Shown here one piece after another: positions 1-6,280 of a stretch of DNA of 8,748 nt. Numbering within the stretch: the stretch's first letter is position 1; every line of letters starts with the position of its first letter. This stretch comes from Nitrosospira multiformis. GTDB taxonomy: Bacteria > Pseudomonadota > Gammaproteobacteria > Burkholderiales > UBA11063. A model generated the notes under the pieces. That model saw nothing but the letters and a program-made list of their open reading frames with translations. It ran no database searches and was not told the DNA's origin. The stretch lies in the NCBI GenBank assembly GCA_020726205.1, contig DYTA01000040.1:1-8748 (forward strand), given 5' to 3'. The position numbers and the translations under genes are program-made.

Positions 1-152
1 TAATTGTAAAACTTTACCAGTTGAATGGTATACCAGAAATATTTAATTGAGAATTTTGTAATGGTTCAATAAAACTGAAGAGATAGCAATAATCGAGAAT
101 GAAAAGTAATATTTATTATGATATAACCTAAAAATTTATAGGATGCTTAAAT
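1..152. other. Intergenic stretch with no supported gene
   Basis: All frames on both strands hit stops quickly. Two short plus-strand reading runs enter from the left edge and end at TAA 44-46 and TGA 48-50; either could be the last residues of a gene outside the window, but neither is recognisable. TATGAT at 117-122 could be a -10 element for the DUF29 fragment at 153, but I find no good -35 hexamer at the usual distance, so I do not call a promoter. GGTATACC at 28-35 is a small palindrome of no clear meaning. Confidence 0.4.
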
Positions 153-242
153 ATGAGCACAACAGTAAACTTGTACGACCAAGATTTTTATGCTTGGACA
201 CAACAACAAGCCAAATTTAATAGTTGGGGATTTGATTTATAA
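153..242 (+). pseudogene. Truncated DUF29-family gene, 5' fragment
   Basis: ATG at 153 follows AGGA (140-143) with a 9-base spacer, a normal start. The 29-residue product contains LYDQDFYAWTQQQAK, which matches the remembered start of DUF29 proteins (pattern L-Y-x-x-D-F-Y-A-W-T-x-x-Q-A). DUF29 proteins are usually around 140-170 residues and continue into a conserved acidic region (LDIENLIEEIE-like). Here the match stops after about 21 residues, an unrelated short tail follows, and TAA comes at 240-242. The convergent methylase-like gene ends only 25 bases further on, so there is no room for the rest. The function of DUF29 is not known to me. Identification rests on a short N-terminal match. 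A genuine 29-residue peptide is possible but less likely. Confidence 0.5.
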
Positions 243-259
243 AAAATATTACGATAATA
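241..259 (-). terminator. Weak possible terminator after the methylase-like gene
   Basis: Just past the stop codon at 270-268, the minus strand reads TATTA-TCG-TAATA followed by six T (complement of the A run 241-246). The stem has five A/T pairs only, so it is thermodynamically weak. Position and T run fit a terminator for the minus-strand gene. It could also be chance in such AT-rich DNA. Confidence 0.3.
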
Positions 260-267
260 CCTATCAT

Positions 268-1998
268 TTAAAGTAGCGCTTCACAATCATCAATAACTTG
301 TTTGTAAGCTAATATTTCATGTTCTAACTTAGCTTTAGCTTCGGTTACTCGTTTAGCAATTAAGTGTTGTGCTGTTAAGTCAGGTAAATTAATTTCTAAT
401 TTTTTAAGATCAACAATACTAATTGATTTTAAGGTAATACCTTTTTGAATACTATTAATCAAAGCCTTACCATATTTGGAATTAAAAATAAAAGTTAAAA
501 ACTCAGGATTAACCAAATCTTTATTTGGTCTAACAACCAGAATATTAGAATGTGCAATACACAATGGCATATTATGCGGTATCATAGTTACCCGATTATT
601 CGTTGCTCTAGATAAAATTATTATGTCACCAATCTCTAGCTTATACAGACGCTCATGCTTTTTATAAATACTCTCTGGAACAGGTGTTAGCTTATCAATT
701 GCAAGACCATCATCAACAATTGCGGATTGACTAATTATATAATATAAATTTGATATTTCCTGATCTTGAATATCCTTATTATATATTTCTGGACCTCTAA
801 AAATTTTAATCGCCAACTCTTGAAGTGTTTTAGCTTGATGATTTATTGATTTTTGTTTAGCATTAAATAAATCAATACAAATGTTTGGATCTAGGCAATA
901 ACCATTATCCATAATAAAGTCACCGCCAATTTTTTGAGAGAAATTATTATCTAAATAATTACCTATCATATAATCTGCAATTTTATCAGCTAAAATATCA
1001 TTTATTCGATATTTCAAAGACCCATCAGAATAAAATTTATCATTAATCATATAAATTAAGTTATCCTGTTTATTTTTAGTAATTTCAATTAATACCCATG
1101 GATTAGTCCGATGTGTTTTAACATAAATACATTGACTAATCAGATTATGATTAACTAAATACTCTCGGAGATAATTAAGACGCTCAGTCTGCCAATACAT
1201 TAACCGTAGAGTAAGATATAATTTACCATTCGTCTTTAATGAATCAACCGCCTTTAAAATATCAGAACTCGTTAATGCCGATAAATGAAGATACTGCTCA
1301 TTTTGATCATCACTATTTGCCACATAGCTATTTTTACCTACACCAATATCATCATTTACACAAATTAATGCGTAATCATATAATTTATTGATTGCAAACT
1401 CGCTAAATAAATGCTTATGATAAGTTTTTATATCTTGCTTTGGTTTAACTAGTTTCAGTAAATTTGCTTCCCTAACTCGATATCCATCAACATAAACCAA
1501 ATCTAATCGATTATTATCATTATCAAGATATAAACTTCTAAACCCTAAACAAAGTATATCTATCTTATCATTATGATCTTGTTTTTGAATTAACCGAGAA
1601 ATTATTTGATTAGTGTCACTTGAAAAATATGAATTGTTAAGTTCATCAATTAAAATAGTATACAATTGATTACTGTCAATCTTCAGCTTATCAATCATTT
1701 CAATAATAAACAATGTTTCATCATTATTAAAACTCTTAATTGCTTTAATTAAGCTTAGTTCATTACGCAAAAATTCTGTAAGCTCTTGATTATTATTATC
1801 TGCAATTAAATTAATGAATAATTCATATAAATCACCACTAGATTTTTTTGAGTATAAAATCTGCGTCCACTGTTCAACTCGGAGAAATTTAATCAAAGCC
1901 AAGGATACATTAAGATTTGATAATTGCTCTCGATCATAAATAAGATCATTTTGACTGCGAGATTTTTTAATATATTCATGAATAGCGGTAAAGTTCAT
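268..1998 (-). CDS. Orphan fusion of degenerate N6-adenine methyltransferase-like fold and HsdS-type target recognition domain
   Basis: This 576-residue protein starts at ATG 1998-1996, five bases after AGGGA. Residues 1-140 are mostly helical. Residues about 145-345 follow the layout of a class I N6-adenine DNA methyltransferase: a beta strand DILCLGF (147-153) where the SAM-binding glycine loop should be, an acidic turn VYVDGYR (168-174), strand YDYALICVNDD (207-217) where the catalytic NPPY/F should be, and NGKLYLTL (257-264) at the usual 'GG-lavv' strand. The glycine loop and the NPP motif are both absent, so methylation is unlikely. Residues about 390-545 look like one HsdS target recognition domain: LQELAIKIFRGPEI, LEIGDIIILSR (454-464), 'SNILVVRP', 'G.TLKSISIVDLKKLEINLPDLTAQ', then a C-terminal helix. 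A full type I S subunit has two such domains; this has one. No hsdR or active hsdM lies nearby. The frame is long and intact, which argues for selection. Inferred role: sequence-specific DNA binding, perhaps regulatory or a remnant of a restriction-modification system. The fold assignment is by eye. Confidence 0.6.
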   Translation of the reverse strand: MNFTAIHEYIKKSRSQNDLIYDREQLSNLNVSLALIKFLRVEQWTQILYSKKSSGDLYELFINLIADNNNQELTEFLRNELSLIKAIKSFNNDETLFIIEMIDKLKIDSNQLYTILIDELNNSYFSSDTNQIISRLIQKQDHNDKIDILCLGFRSLYLDNDNNRLDLVYVDGYRVREANLLKLVKPKQDIKTYHKHLFSEFAINKLYDYALICVNDDIGVGKNSYVANSDDQNEQYLHLSALTSSDILKAVDSLKTNGKLYLTLRLMYWQTERLNYLREYLVNHNLISQCIYVKTHRTNPWVLIEITKNKQDNLIYMINDKFYSDGSLKYRINDILADKIADYMIGNYLDNNFSQKIGGDFIMDNGYCLDPNICIDLFNAKQKSINHQAKTLQELAIKIFRGPEIYNKDIQDQEISNLYYIISQSAIVDDGLAIDKLTPVPESIYKKHERLYKLEIGDIIILSRATNNRVTMIPHNMPLCIAHSNILVVRPNKDLVNPEFLTFIFNSKYGKALINSIQKGITLKSISIVDLKKLEINLPDLTAQHLIAKRVTEAKAKLEHEILAYKQVIDDCEALL

Positions 1999-2012
1999 CT
2001 GAATCCCTAACT

Positions 2013-2028
2013 ATGTAATAAATTACAT
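2013..2028. promoter_or_regulatory. Perfect inverted repeat, candidate operator
   Basis: ATGTAAT (2013-2019), AA, ATTACAT (2022-2028): seven-base arms that are exact reverse complements with a two-base spacer. It covers about -4 to +12 relative to the start site predicted from the -10 at 2036-2031. That is a typical repressor site. The neighbouring CATG...CATG at 2026-2041 adds a further, looser dyad across the -10. Confidence 0.5.
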
Positions 2029-2030
2029 GA

Positions 2031-2059
2031 ATTATAACATGTATTAATATACCTAACTA
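2031..2059 (-). promoter_or_regulatory. Promoter of the methylase-like gene (extended -10)
   Basis: The minus strand reads TGTTATAAT (2039-2031), a perfect TATAAT with the TGn extension. The hexamer 17 bases upstream (2059-2054) is TAGTTA, only 3 of 6 to TTGACA, as expected where an extended -10 compensates. The predicted start is about 2024, giving a leader of about 25 bases to the ATG at 1998. An inverted repeat overlaps the start site and a direct repeat overlaps the -35 region. Confidence 0.55.
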
Positions 2060-2142
2060 TGGAAAATGACTATTCAAATATAGTTTTTATCGCACCGTCT
2101 ATCTAACAATACAGATAATTTCATAATAAATATCATTATCAT

Positions 2143-2174
2143 AAAAAAAAACCAGCTAAAAAAATTTAGCTGGT
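2143..2174 (-). terminator. Rho-independent terminator of the ispB-lipoprotein operon and of the putative small RNA
   Basis: ACCAGCTAAA (2151-2160) and TTTAGCTGGT (2165-2174) are perfect reverse complements, a 10-bp stem with a four-base loop. On the minus strand the stem is followed by eight T (complement of the A run 2143-2150). On the plus strand the stem is followed by A residues, so it works only for minus-strand transcripts. It lies about 117 bases below the stop codon at 2291, unusually far if it serves the operon alone. Confidence 0.9.
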
Positions 2175-2203
2175 AAAAAATGTAGGAGATATGAAAAAAT
2201 AAC
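2143..2203 (-). ncRNA. Putative short RNA with an SD/start-codon-complementary seed
   Basis: A TGTTATAAT extended -10 at 2218-2210 predicts a start near 2203; the strong terminator ends at about 2143, giving roughly 61 nt. No open frame of use lies inside. The RNA begins with a U-rich stretch, then CAUAUCUCCUACA, another U run, and the terminator hairpin with a long U tail. The seed is the exact complement of an ideal translation start (plus strand 2183-2193: TAGGAG, AT, ATG), and the flanking U run would pair with following A codons. A C-rich anti-SD seed, U-rich flanks and a terminator hairpin are typical of Hfq-dependent small RNAs. It could instead be cut from the 3' UTR of the upstream operon. 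No family match is claimed; this is inference from layout. Confidence 0.4.
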
Positions 2204-2209
2204 AACGGA

Positions 2210-2238
2210 ATTATAACATTTCATCATAAATAAGTACA
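2210..2238 (-). promoter_or_regulatory. Extended -10 promoter for the putative small RNA
   Basis: The minus strand has TGTTATAAT at 2218-2210, identical in a 12-base block to the promoter core of the methylase-like gene. The hexamer 17 bases upstream (2238-2233) is TGTACT, 3 of 6 to the consensus. The element lies inside the 3' UTR of the operon and 36 bases before the terminator stem, so any RNA from it is short. Confidence 0.45.
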
Positions 2239-2290
2239 GTGCTATTTTTTCATACCACGGTGAATTAACCTCACCCATACCAAAATATAA

Positions 2291-3079
2291 CTATTTCAAC
2301 ACATCCTCATTAACCACATCGTATTCTGCCTGCTCACGAATTTGACGAGCATCACGTTGAGCTTGTTTAATCATACTATACCCTTGATTTTTAGCATGAT
2401 TTAGCATTTCCTCACACTCTAACATAACCTGTTTTTTGTGTTCAATAATATCAATATCAGCCAAATGACCTAGCTTTTCTTTTTCAATTTGAAGCTGTTG
2501 TATTTGTACTAATAAATTATTTTTTTCTAATTGCAATTTTTGTAATAACTCATTACTAGTATGCATTAAGCGATTCATTCTTCTTAATTGATTAACTCGT
2601 TTACGAATTTTTGAATTAATGCTTTTCATACCACCAGCTAAAAATAGCCAACTAATAATTGCTAAAAAAAGAATAATTAATACTAATGGAACACTATGAT
2701 AAAGTAATAATAACCAAGCAAATTTACTCAATGATAACTGATAATCTGTTTGATTTAATACATTCTCTTTTAAATCGGTTGCCAGATTGGTACGTAAATT
2801 TGACTCAACCCAATTAGGTAATAATGAATGACCTGTAAAATTACTAGCTAAACGCACATATGTTTGTGGACTAAAATCAAAACGTTGCATATATTTATCA
2901 TTAACCAGTTGAGCTAAATTAGTATTTTTTTGAATTAACTCTTGATTTGTACTTTCTAAATATTGTACTCTTTGTTCTAATTGTACATTACTCACTTCTT
3001 TACTACATCCAGAAAAAAAGAATGCACTAAAAATACATAGTGCAACCCACTTGGATAGTAATTTAACCAACTTACTCAT
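2291..3079 (-). CDS. Lipoprotein with one transmembrane segment and cytoplasmic coiled coil, function unknown
   Basis: I chose ATG 3079-3077 because it is followed by a clean lipoprotein signal peptide (MSKLVKLLSKW, hydrophobic run, lipobox FSGC with Cys25) and preceded by AAGGAG, though 12 bases away. ATG 3103 would add eight residues; a TTG at 3124 overlaps ispB and is unlikely. From Met 3079 the protein has 262 residues: signal 1-24, a heptad-like helix about 28-60, a periplasmic part to about 119, a hydrophobic segment about 120-150 (FAWLLLLYHSVPLVLIILF and on), then basic residues and long Q/L/K-rich helices about 153-205 and 211-255 with a charged end. Positive residues after the segment place the C-terminal half in the cytoplasm. 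A lipid-anchored N-terminus plus a membrane-spanning helix is an odd combination. I do not recognise the family. It is the last gene of the operon, 28 bases after ispB. Confidence 0.75.
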   Translation of the reverse strand: MSKLVKLLSKWVALCIFSAFFFSGCSKEVSNVQLEQRVQYLESTNQELIQKNTNLAQLVNDKYMQRFDFSPQTYVRLASNFTGHSLLPNWVESNLRTNLATDLKENVLNQTDYQLSLSKFAWLLLLYHSVPLVLIILFLAIISWLFLAGGMKSINSKIRKRVNQLRRMNRLMHTSNELLQKLQLEKNNLLVQIQQLQIEKEKLGHLADIDIIEHKKQVMLECEEMLNHAKNQGYSMIKQAQRDARQIREQAEYDVVNEDVLK

Positions 3080-3107
3080 AAAATTACATTTCTCCTTATT
3101 CATCAAC

Positions 3108-4070
3108 CTAACTAATTCGCTCAATACTTAGTTTTGCAATTGTCATTAATGCATCACGATAATCACTATCTGCAAATGAATCTAACTCTTGTTGTGCCTG
3201 TCTAACAAATTTACTTGCTAATTGAGAACAATACTCCAGAGTTGAACTATTTTTTACTAAATTAACAATTTGATTGACATCTGCAGTTTTTGGCTCATTA
3301 ATTGCAGCCCGAATAATATTTTGAACTTCATCAGTACTATGTGTTAACAAATAAATTAATGGAAGAGTTACTTTACCCTCGAGTAAATCATCTCCAACAT
3401 TCTTACCCATTACTTCAGCTGAACTATTATAATCTAAAATATCATCTACAATTTGAAAAGCAGTTCCCAAATATATTGCATAGTTAGCTAAATGTTGTTC
3501 TTGCTCTTCACTTACATTGCTAACAATTGCAGCAGTTTTTGCTCCAGCTTCAAATAATTTTGCGGTTTTACTTTCAATTACTTTAAAATATTCTGCTTCA
3601 GTTAAATCACTACGCCCAATATTTAATAATTGTAGTACTTCACCTTCAGAAATAACGTTGGTACTATCAGCCATAATTTTTAACACTCGTAATGAGTTAC
3701 TCTGAACCATCATTTGAAAAGCACGAGTATAAATAAAATCACCCACTAATACACTAGCAGCATTTCCAAAAACAGCGTTTGCAGTAGCCCTTCCTCGTCG
3801 TAAACCTGACTCATCAACAACATCATCATGGAGTAAAGTTGCAGTGTGAATATATTCAACCATAGCAGCCATTTTATATAATAGCTCACTGTTATTACCT
3901 AAAACTTTACCACATAAAATAGTTAGTAACGGACGAATTCTTTTGCCTCCACCAGCAATAATATATTCGCCAACAGTATTAATTAATGGTACTTGTGAAC
4001 CTAAATCTTGACGAATCACTTGATCTAAAATCACCATTTCTTGTTTGATTAATTGATTAAAACTATCCAT
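3108..4070 (-). CDS. ispB: Octaprenyl-diphosphate synthase (trans-polyprenyl synthase)
   Basis: IspB extends farnesyl diphosphate with isopentenyl diphosphate to make the long side chain of ubiquinone or menaquinone, in the cytoplasm. The 320 residues match the family length (about 320-325). Visible motifs: GGGKRIRP (40-47) for isopentenyl diphosphate binding, first aspartate-rich motif DDVVD (82-86) followed by RR (91-92), SKT (167-169), and second aspartate-rich motif DDILD (209-213) followed by GDDLLEGKVTLPLI. Ala77, five residues before the first motif, is small, which in this family leaves the product tunnel open and favours long chains. The exact chain length cannot be read from sequence. 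The start ATG 4070 lies seven bases after the ABC transporter stop, and that TGA is part of the ribosome binding site TGAGGA, so translation is probably coupled. In many proteobacteria ispB stands near rplU-rpmA instead. Confidence 0.95.
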   Translation of the reverse strand: MDSFNQLIKQEMVILDQVIRQDLGSQVPLINTVGEYIIAGGGKRIRPLLTILCGKVLGNNSELLYKMAAMVEYIHTATLLHDDVVDESGLRRGRATANAVFGNAASVLVGDFIYTRAFQMMVQSNSLRVLKIMADSTNVISEGEVLQLLNIGRSDLTEAEYFKVIESKTAKLFEAGAKTAAIVSNVSEEQEQHLANYAIYLGTAFQIVDDILDYNSSAEVMGKNVGDDLLEGKVTLPLIYLLTHSTDEVQNIIRAAINEPKTADVNQIVNLVKNSSTLEYCSQLASKFVRQAQQELDSFADSDYRDALMTIAKLSIERIS

Positions 4071-4077
4071 TCAATCC

Positions 4078-5787
4078 TCAGTTACAATTAAAATTAATTT
4101 CTTGATTATGCCATTGGTGCAGTGTACTGCGATGACCAACACTAATTATGACACTGTTCGCTAATTTTTGTACCAATATTTGATACAATTTGTACTCCAT
4201 ATCTTCATCTAATGCAGAAGTAGCCTCATCCAGATAAATAATATCAGGCTCATTCACCAAAATTCTCACAAAAGCCAATCGTTGTTGTTCACCCAAAGAC
4301 AACATTTTATCCCAATCAGCTAAATCACCAAGACGAGAGACTAAATAATTAACACCACACTCATCTAAAAGTTTACCAAGAACATCATCATCAGGTAAAT
4401 TATCCATTAATGGATAGCAAATTGCTTCACGTAAACTAACATTAGGAATATAAGGTCGTTGTGCAACAAACAATTCTTTTGTGGTTTTATTCTGAAATAT
4501 TTCACCATCTACATATGGCCATAATCCAGCTAAACTACGCAGTAATGTGGTTTTACCAGATCCTGAAGAACCTCTAATTAATAAACGATCTCCACTTTTT
4601 AGATTAAAATTTAAGTTATTAATTAGCACTCGACTTGAATTTGGTAACTTCAAAGTTAAATTACTGACTTTTAAATAATCAACATCATTTTTTTGTTTAT
4701 GAATAGATTGTAAATTATAACTTTGATTTATAACGCTTTGAAATCCATACAATCGATCCATCACAGCTCGCCAACTAGCTAAAGAACCATAACTATCAAT
4801 AAAAAAAGATAAAGATCCTTGTACCTGACCAAAAGCACCACTAATCTGCATTAAATCACCTAATTGAATAACTTTAGCAAAATATCTTGGTGATGCTACC
4901 AAAATTGGAAAAATATTTGCGATTTGACTATAGCCAATATTAAAAATATCAACTTTCATTTGCCGATAAATTGTTGTCATAAAATTATTTACAACACGGT
5001 TAAATTTAACCAATAAACCTTGATATTCTTGCTTTTCACCATTATAAAAAGCGATATTTTCACCGTACTCGTGAACCCGCATCAAACCAAATCGAAAATC
5101 AGCCTCCAAATTTTCTTGAGCAAAATTTAATTTAATCAATGGGCGCCCAATTTTAAATGTGATAAAAGTACCAACAAGAGCATAAATTAATGCAACCCAT
5201 ACCATATAACCAGCAATTACAAAATGATGACCACCTATCACAAAAGATAATGGGCCTGATAATCCCCATAAAATAAATATAAATGAAAATAATCCCACAA
5301 CATTACTAATAAATCCTAAGGTTAAACTTAGTGCTGTATTAATAAATGCCGCAATATCCTGAGATATTCTTTGGTCAGGATTATCCGCATAATTATCTAC
5401 AAACCGCATTTTATAATATGCATGCTTATCAAGCCAATTAGCTAAGTAATCTTGTGTCATCCATCTTCGCCATCTTATTTCCAAAATTTTACGAAAATAA
5501 TATGACATAATTTGAAATAGTATGTAAAAAAATGCCATATAGCAAAACTTAACCAAAAGTTGATAAAACATTACTTGATTAAAATGTTGTAATGAATCAT
5601 ACATTTTGTTATTCCATTTATTGAATAACACAGACATATATACGGTTAGTAAATTAAAAACTATTACAATAGCTACCAAACCAATTGCCCGCCACTTATC
5701 TTGACTAGTCCAATATGGACGTGCTAAATGCCATGAGTCTTTTAGCCATATTAATGGATTACGTTTTGGAGTACTATTTTGTTGCAT
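4078..5787 (-). CDS. YddA/SbmA-BacA-type ABC transporter, fused permease and ATPase
   Basis: ATG 5787 is used; a TTG one codon earlier is less likely. The 569-residue protein matches the half-transporter family of E. coli YddA (about 560) and the SbmA/BacA membrane fold. Numbering from the TTG, the first 350 residues hold about six hydrophobic segments and the signature DNPDQRISQDI (136-146), characteristic of this family. The ATPase follows: Walker A GSSGSGKT (407-414), Q-loop Gln444, signature LSLGEQQR (497-504), Walker B IIYLDEATSALD (517-528) and H-loop His553. All catalytic residues are present, so it should be active as a homodimer in the inner membrane. Relatives move peptides, cobalamin or very-long-chain fatty acyl groups; the substrate here is unknown. 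It overlaps the upstream lipoprotein by 14 bases, implying coupled translation, and precedes ispB by seven bases. The ribosome binding site (GGGAA) is poor, as expected for a coupled gene. Confidence 0.9.
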   Translation of the reverse strand: MQQNSTPKRNPLIWLKDSWHLARPYWTSQDKWRAIGLVAIVIVFNLLTVYMSVLFNKWNNKMYDSLQHFNQVMFYQLLVKFCYMAFFYILFQIMSYYFRKILEIRWRRWMTQDYLANWLDKHAYYKMRFVDNYADNPDQRISQDIAAFINTALSLTLGFISNVVGLFSFIFILWGLSGPLSFVIGGHHFVIAGYMVWVALIYALVGTFITFKIGRPLIKLNFAQENLEADFRFGLMRVHEYGENIAFYNGEKQEYQGLLVKFNRVVNNFMTTIYRQMKVDIFNIGYSQIANIFPILVASPRYFAKVIQLGDLMQISGAFGQVQGSLSFFIDSYGSLASWRAVMDRLYGFQSVINQSYNLQSIHKQKNDVDYLKVSNLTLKLPNSSRVLINNLNFNLKSGDRLLIRGSSGSGKTTLLRSLAGLWPYVDGEIFQNKTTKELFVAQRPYIPNVSLREAICYPLMDNLPDDDVLGKLLDECGVNYLVSRLGDLADWDKMLSLGEQQRLAFVRILVNEPDIIYLDEATSALDEDMEYKLYQILVQKLANSVIISVGHRSTLHQWHNQEINFNCN

Positions 5788-6253
5788 CAACAGTTCCCGT
5801 TGTTAATAACTGACCAAATCCGTCATATAAATAATATTGTGAATGAAAAATATATTGGCTACTTGCAGATAAATATACGCTACATCCAAAAAATTTAATG
5901 GTTCCACTTTGCGCACTACCACAATCTGAATATGTAATATTTCCATCAAAACAAGGATTATTTTGATTTACAGGGTTAGTAAAAAAACCATTGAAGATAT
6001 TTTCATTAGGATATAGCAAACCATCTTGGAAAAAAGTTGGCTCAGATTCATTTACTACAAAAGTTAGCGTTTCAGTCACCTGTGGTACAGATTCAAAATT
6101 ACACTCAATACCGACATTACCAATTCCAGGAGAAAATATCCCCGTAAATGGCGTTCCACCAATTGGCATATTTTGTGCAGATCCTCCACCTCCACCTCCA
6201 CAGGCAGTTAAACAGAAACTCAAACAAACAATACTTAAATATAAATTTTTCAT
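5774..6253 (-). CDS. Small glycine-rich, cysteine-containing lipoprotein, function unknown
   Basis: ATG 6253 follows AAAGGGG with a six-base spacer, a strong ribosome binding site. The 159-residue protein has a type II signal peptide ending in lipobox LTAC (Cys18), followed directly by six glycines and a serine. Such a Gly tether is common in surface-exposed lipoproteins of Neisseria-like bacteria, and there is no Asp at +2, so outer-membrane sorting is expected. The mature part has four further cysteines (51, 101, 111, 124), enough for two disulfides, and many Asn, Gly and aromatic residues in alternating patterns that suggest beta structure. I do not recognise the family. It sits 27 bases after rsmE and its end overlaps the ABC transporter start by 14 bases, which hints at a link with that transporter but does not prove one. 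Confidence 0.8.
   Translation of the reverse strand: MKNLYLSIVCLSFCLTACGGGGGGSAQNMPIGGTPFTGIFSPGIGNVGIECNFESVPQVTETLTFVVNESEPTFFQDGLLYPNENIFNGFFTNPVNQNNPCFDGNITYSDCGSAQSGTIKFFGCSVYLSASSQYIFHSQYYLYDGFGQLLTTGTVDATK
6193..6210 (-). repeat. Short GGAGGT hexamer repeat in the lipoprotein gene
   Basis: The six glycine codons after the lipobox cysteine read GGAGGT, GGAGGT, GGAGGA on the coding strand. Slippage by one unit would add or remove two glycines without a frame shift, so tether length could vary between strains. The repeat is short, so slippage would be rare. GGAGG also resembles the ribosome binding site and could slow translation just after the signal peptide. Confidence 0.5.
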
Positions 6254-6280
6254 AATAAACCCCTTTAGCCTCAGACTAAT

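Larger units (their letters stand above)
2006..2061. repeat. 10-base direct repeat flanking the promoter
   Basis: CCTAACTATG occurs exactly at 2006-2015 and 2052-2061, with starts 46 bases apart. On the minus strand the distal copy covers the -35 region. The proximal copy supplies the AGG of the ribosome binding site in front of the methylase-like gene. The pair could be binding sites for a dimer spaced by about four to five helical turns, or a chance repeat. Confidence 0.4.

Noticed and set aside
476..667. 63-residue plus-strand frame
   Set aside because: Antisense shadow of the methylase-like gene, with no recognisable features.
2191..2202. Perfect ribosome binding site and ATG on the plus strand
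   Set aside because: The frame is Met-Lys-Lys-stop, so it is not a gene; it is better explained as the complement of the putative small RNA seed.
3080..3124. Upstream TTG (3124) and ATG (3103) starts for the coiled-coil lipoprotein
   Set aside because: They place a charged stretch in front of the signal peptide; TTG 3124 also overlaps ispB. ATG 3079 has AAGGAG upstream and gives a normal signal peptide, although the spacing is long.
3517..3705. 62-residue plus-strand frame
   Set aside because: Antisense shadow of ispB.
6265..6279. Possible hairpin between rsmE and the lipoprotein gene
   Set aside because: Only TTAG/CTAA arms match and no T run follows, so no terminator is called and the operon is treated as continuous.
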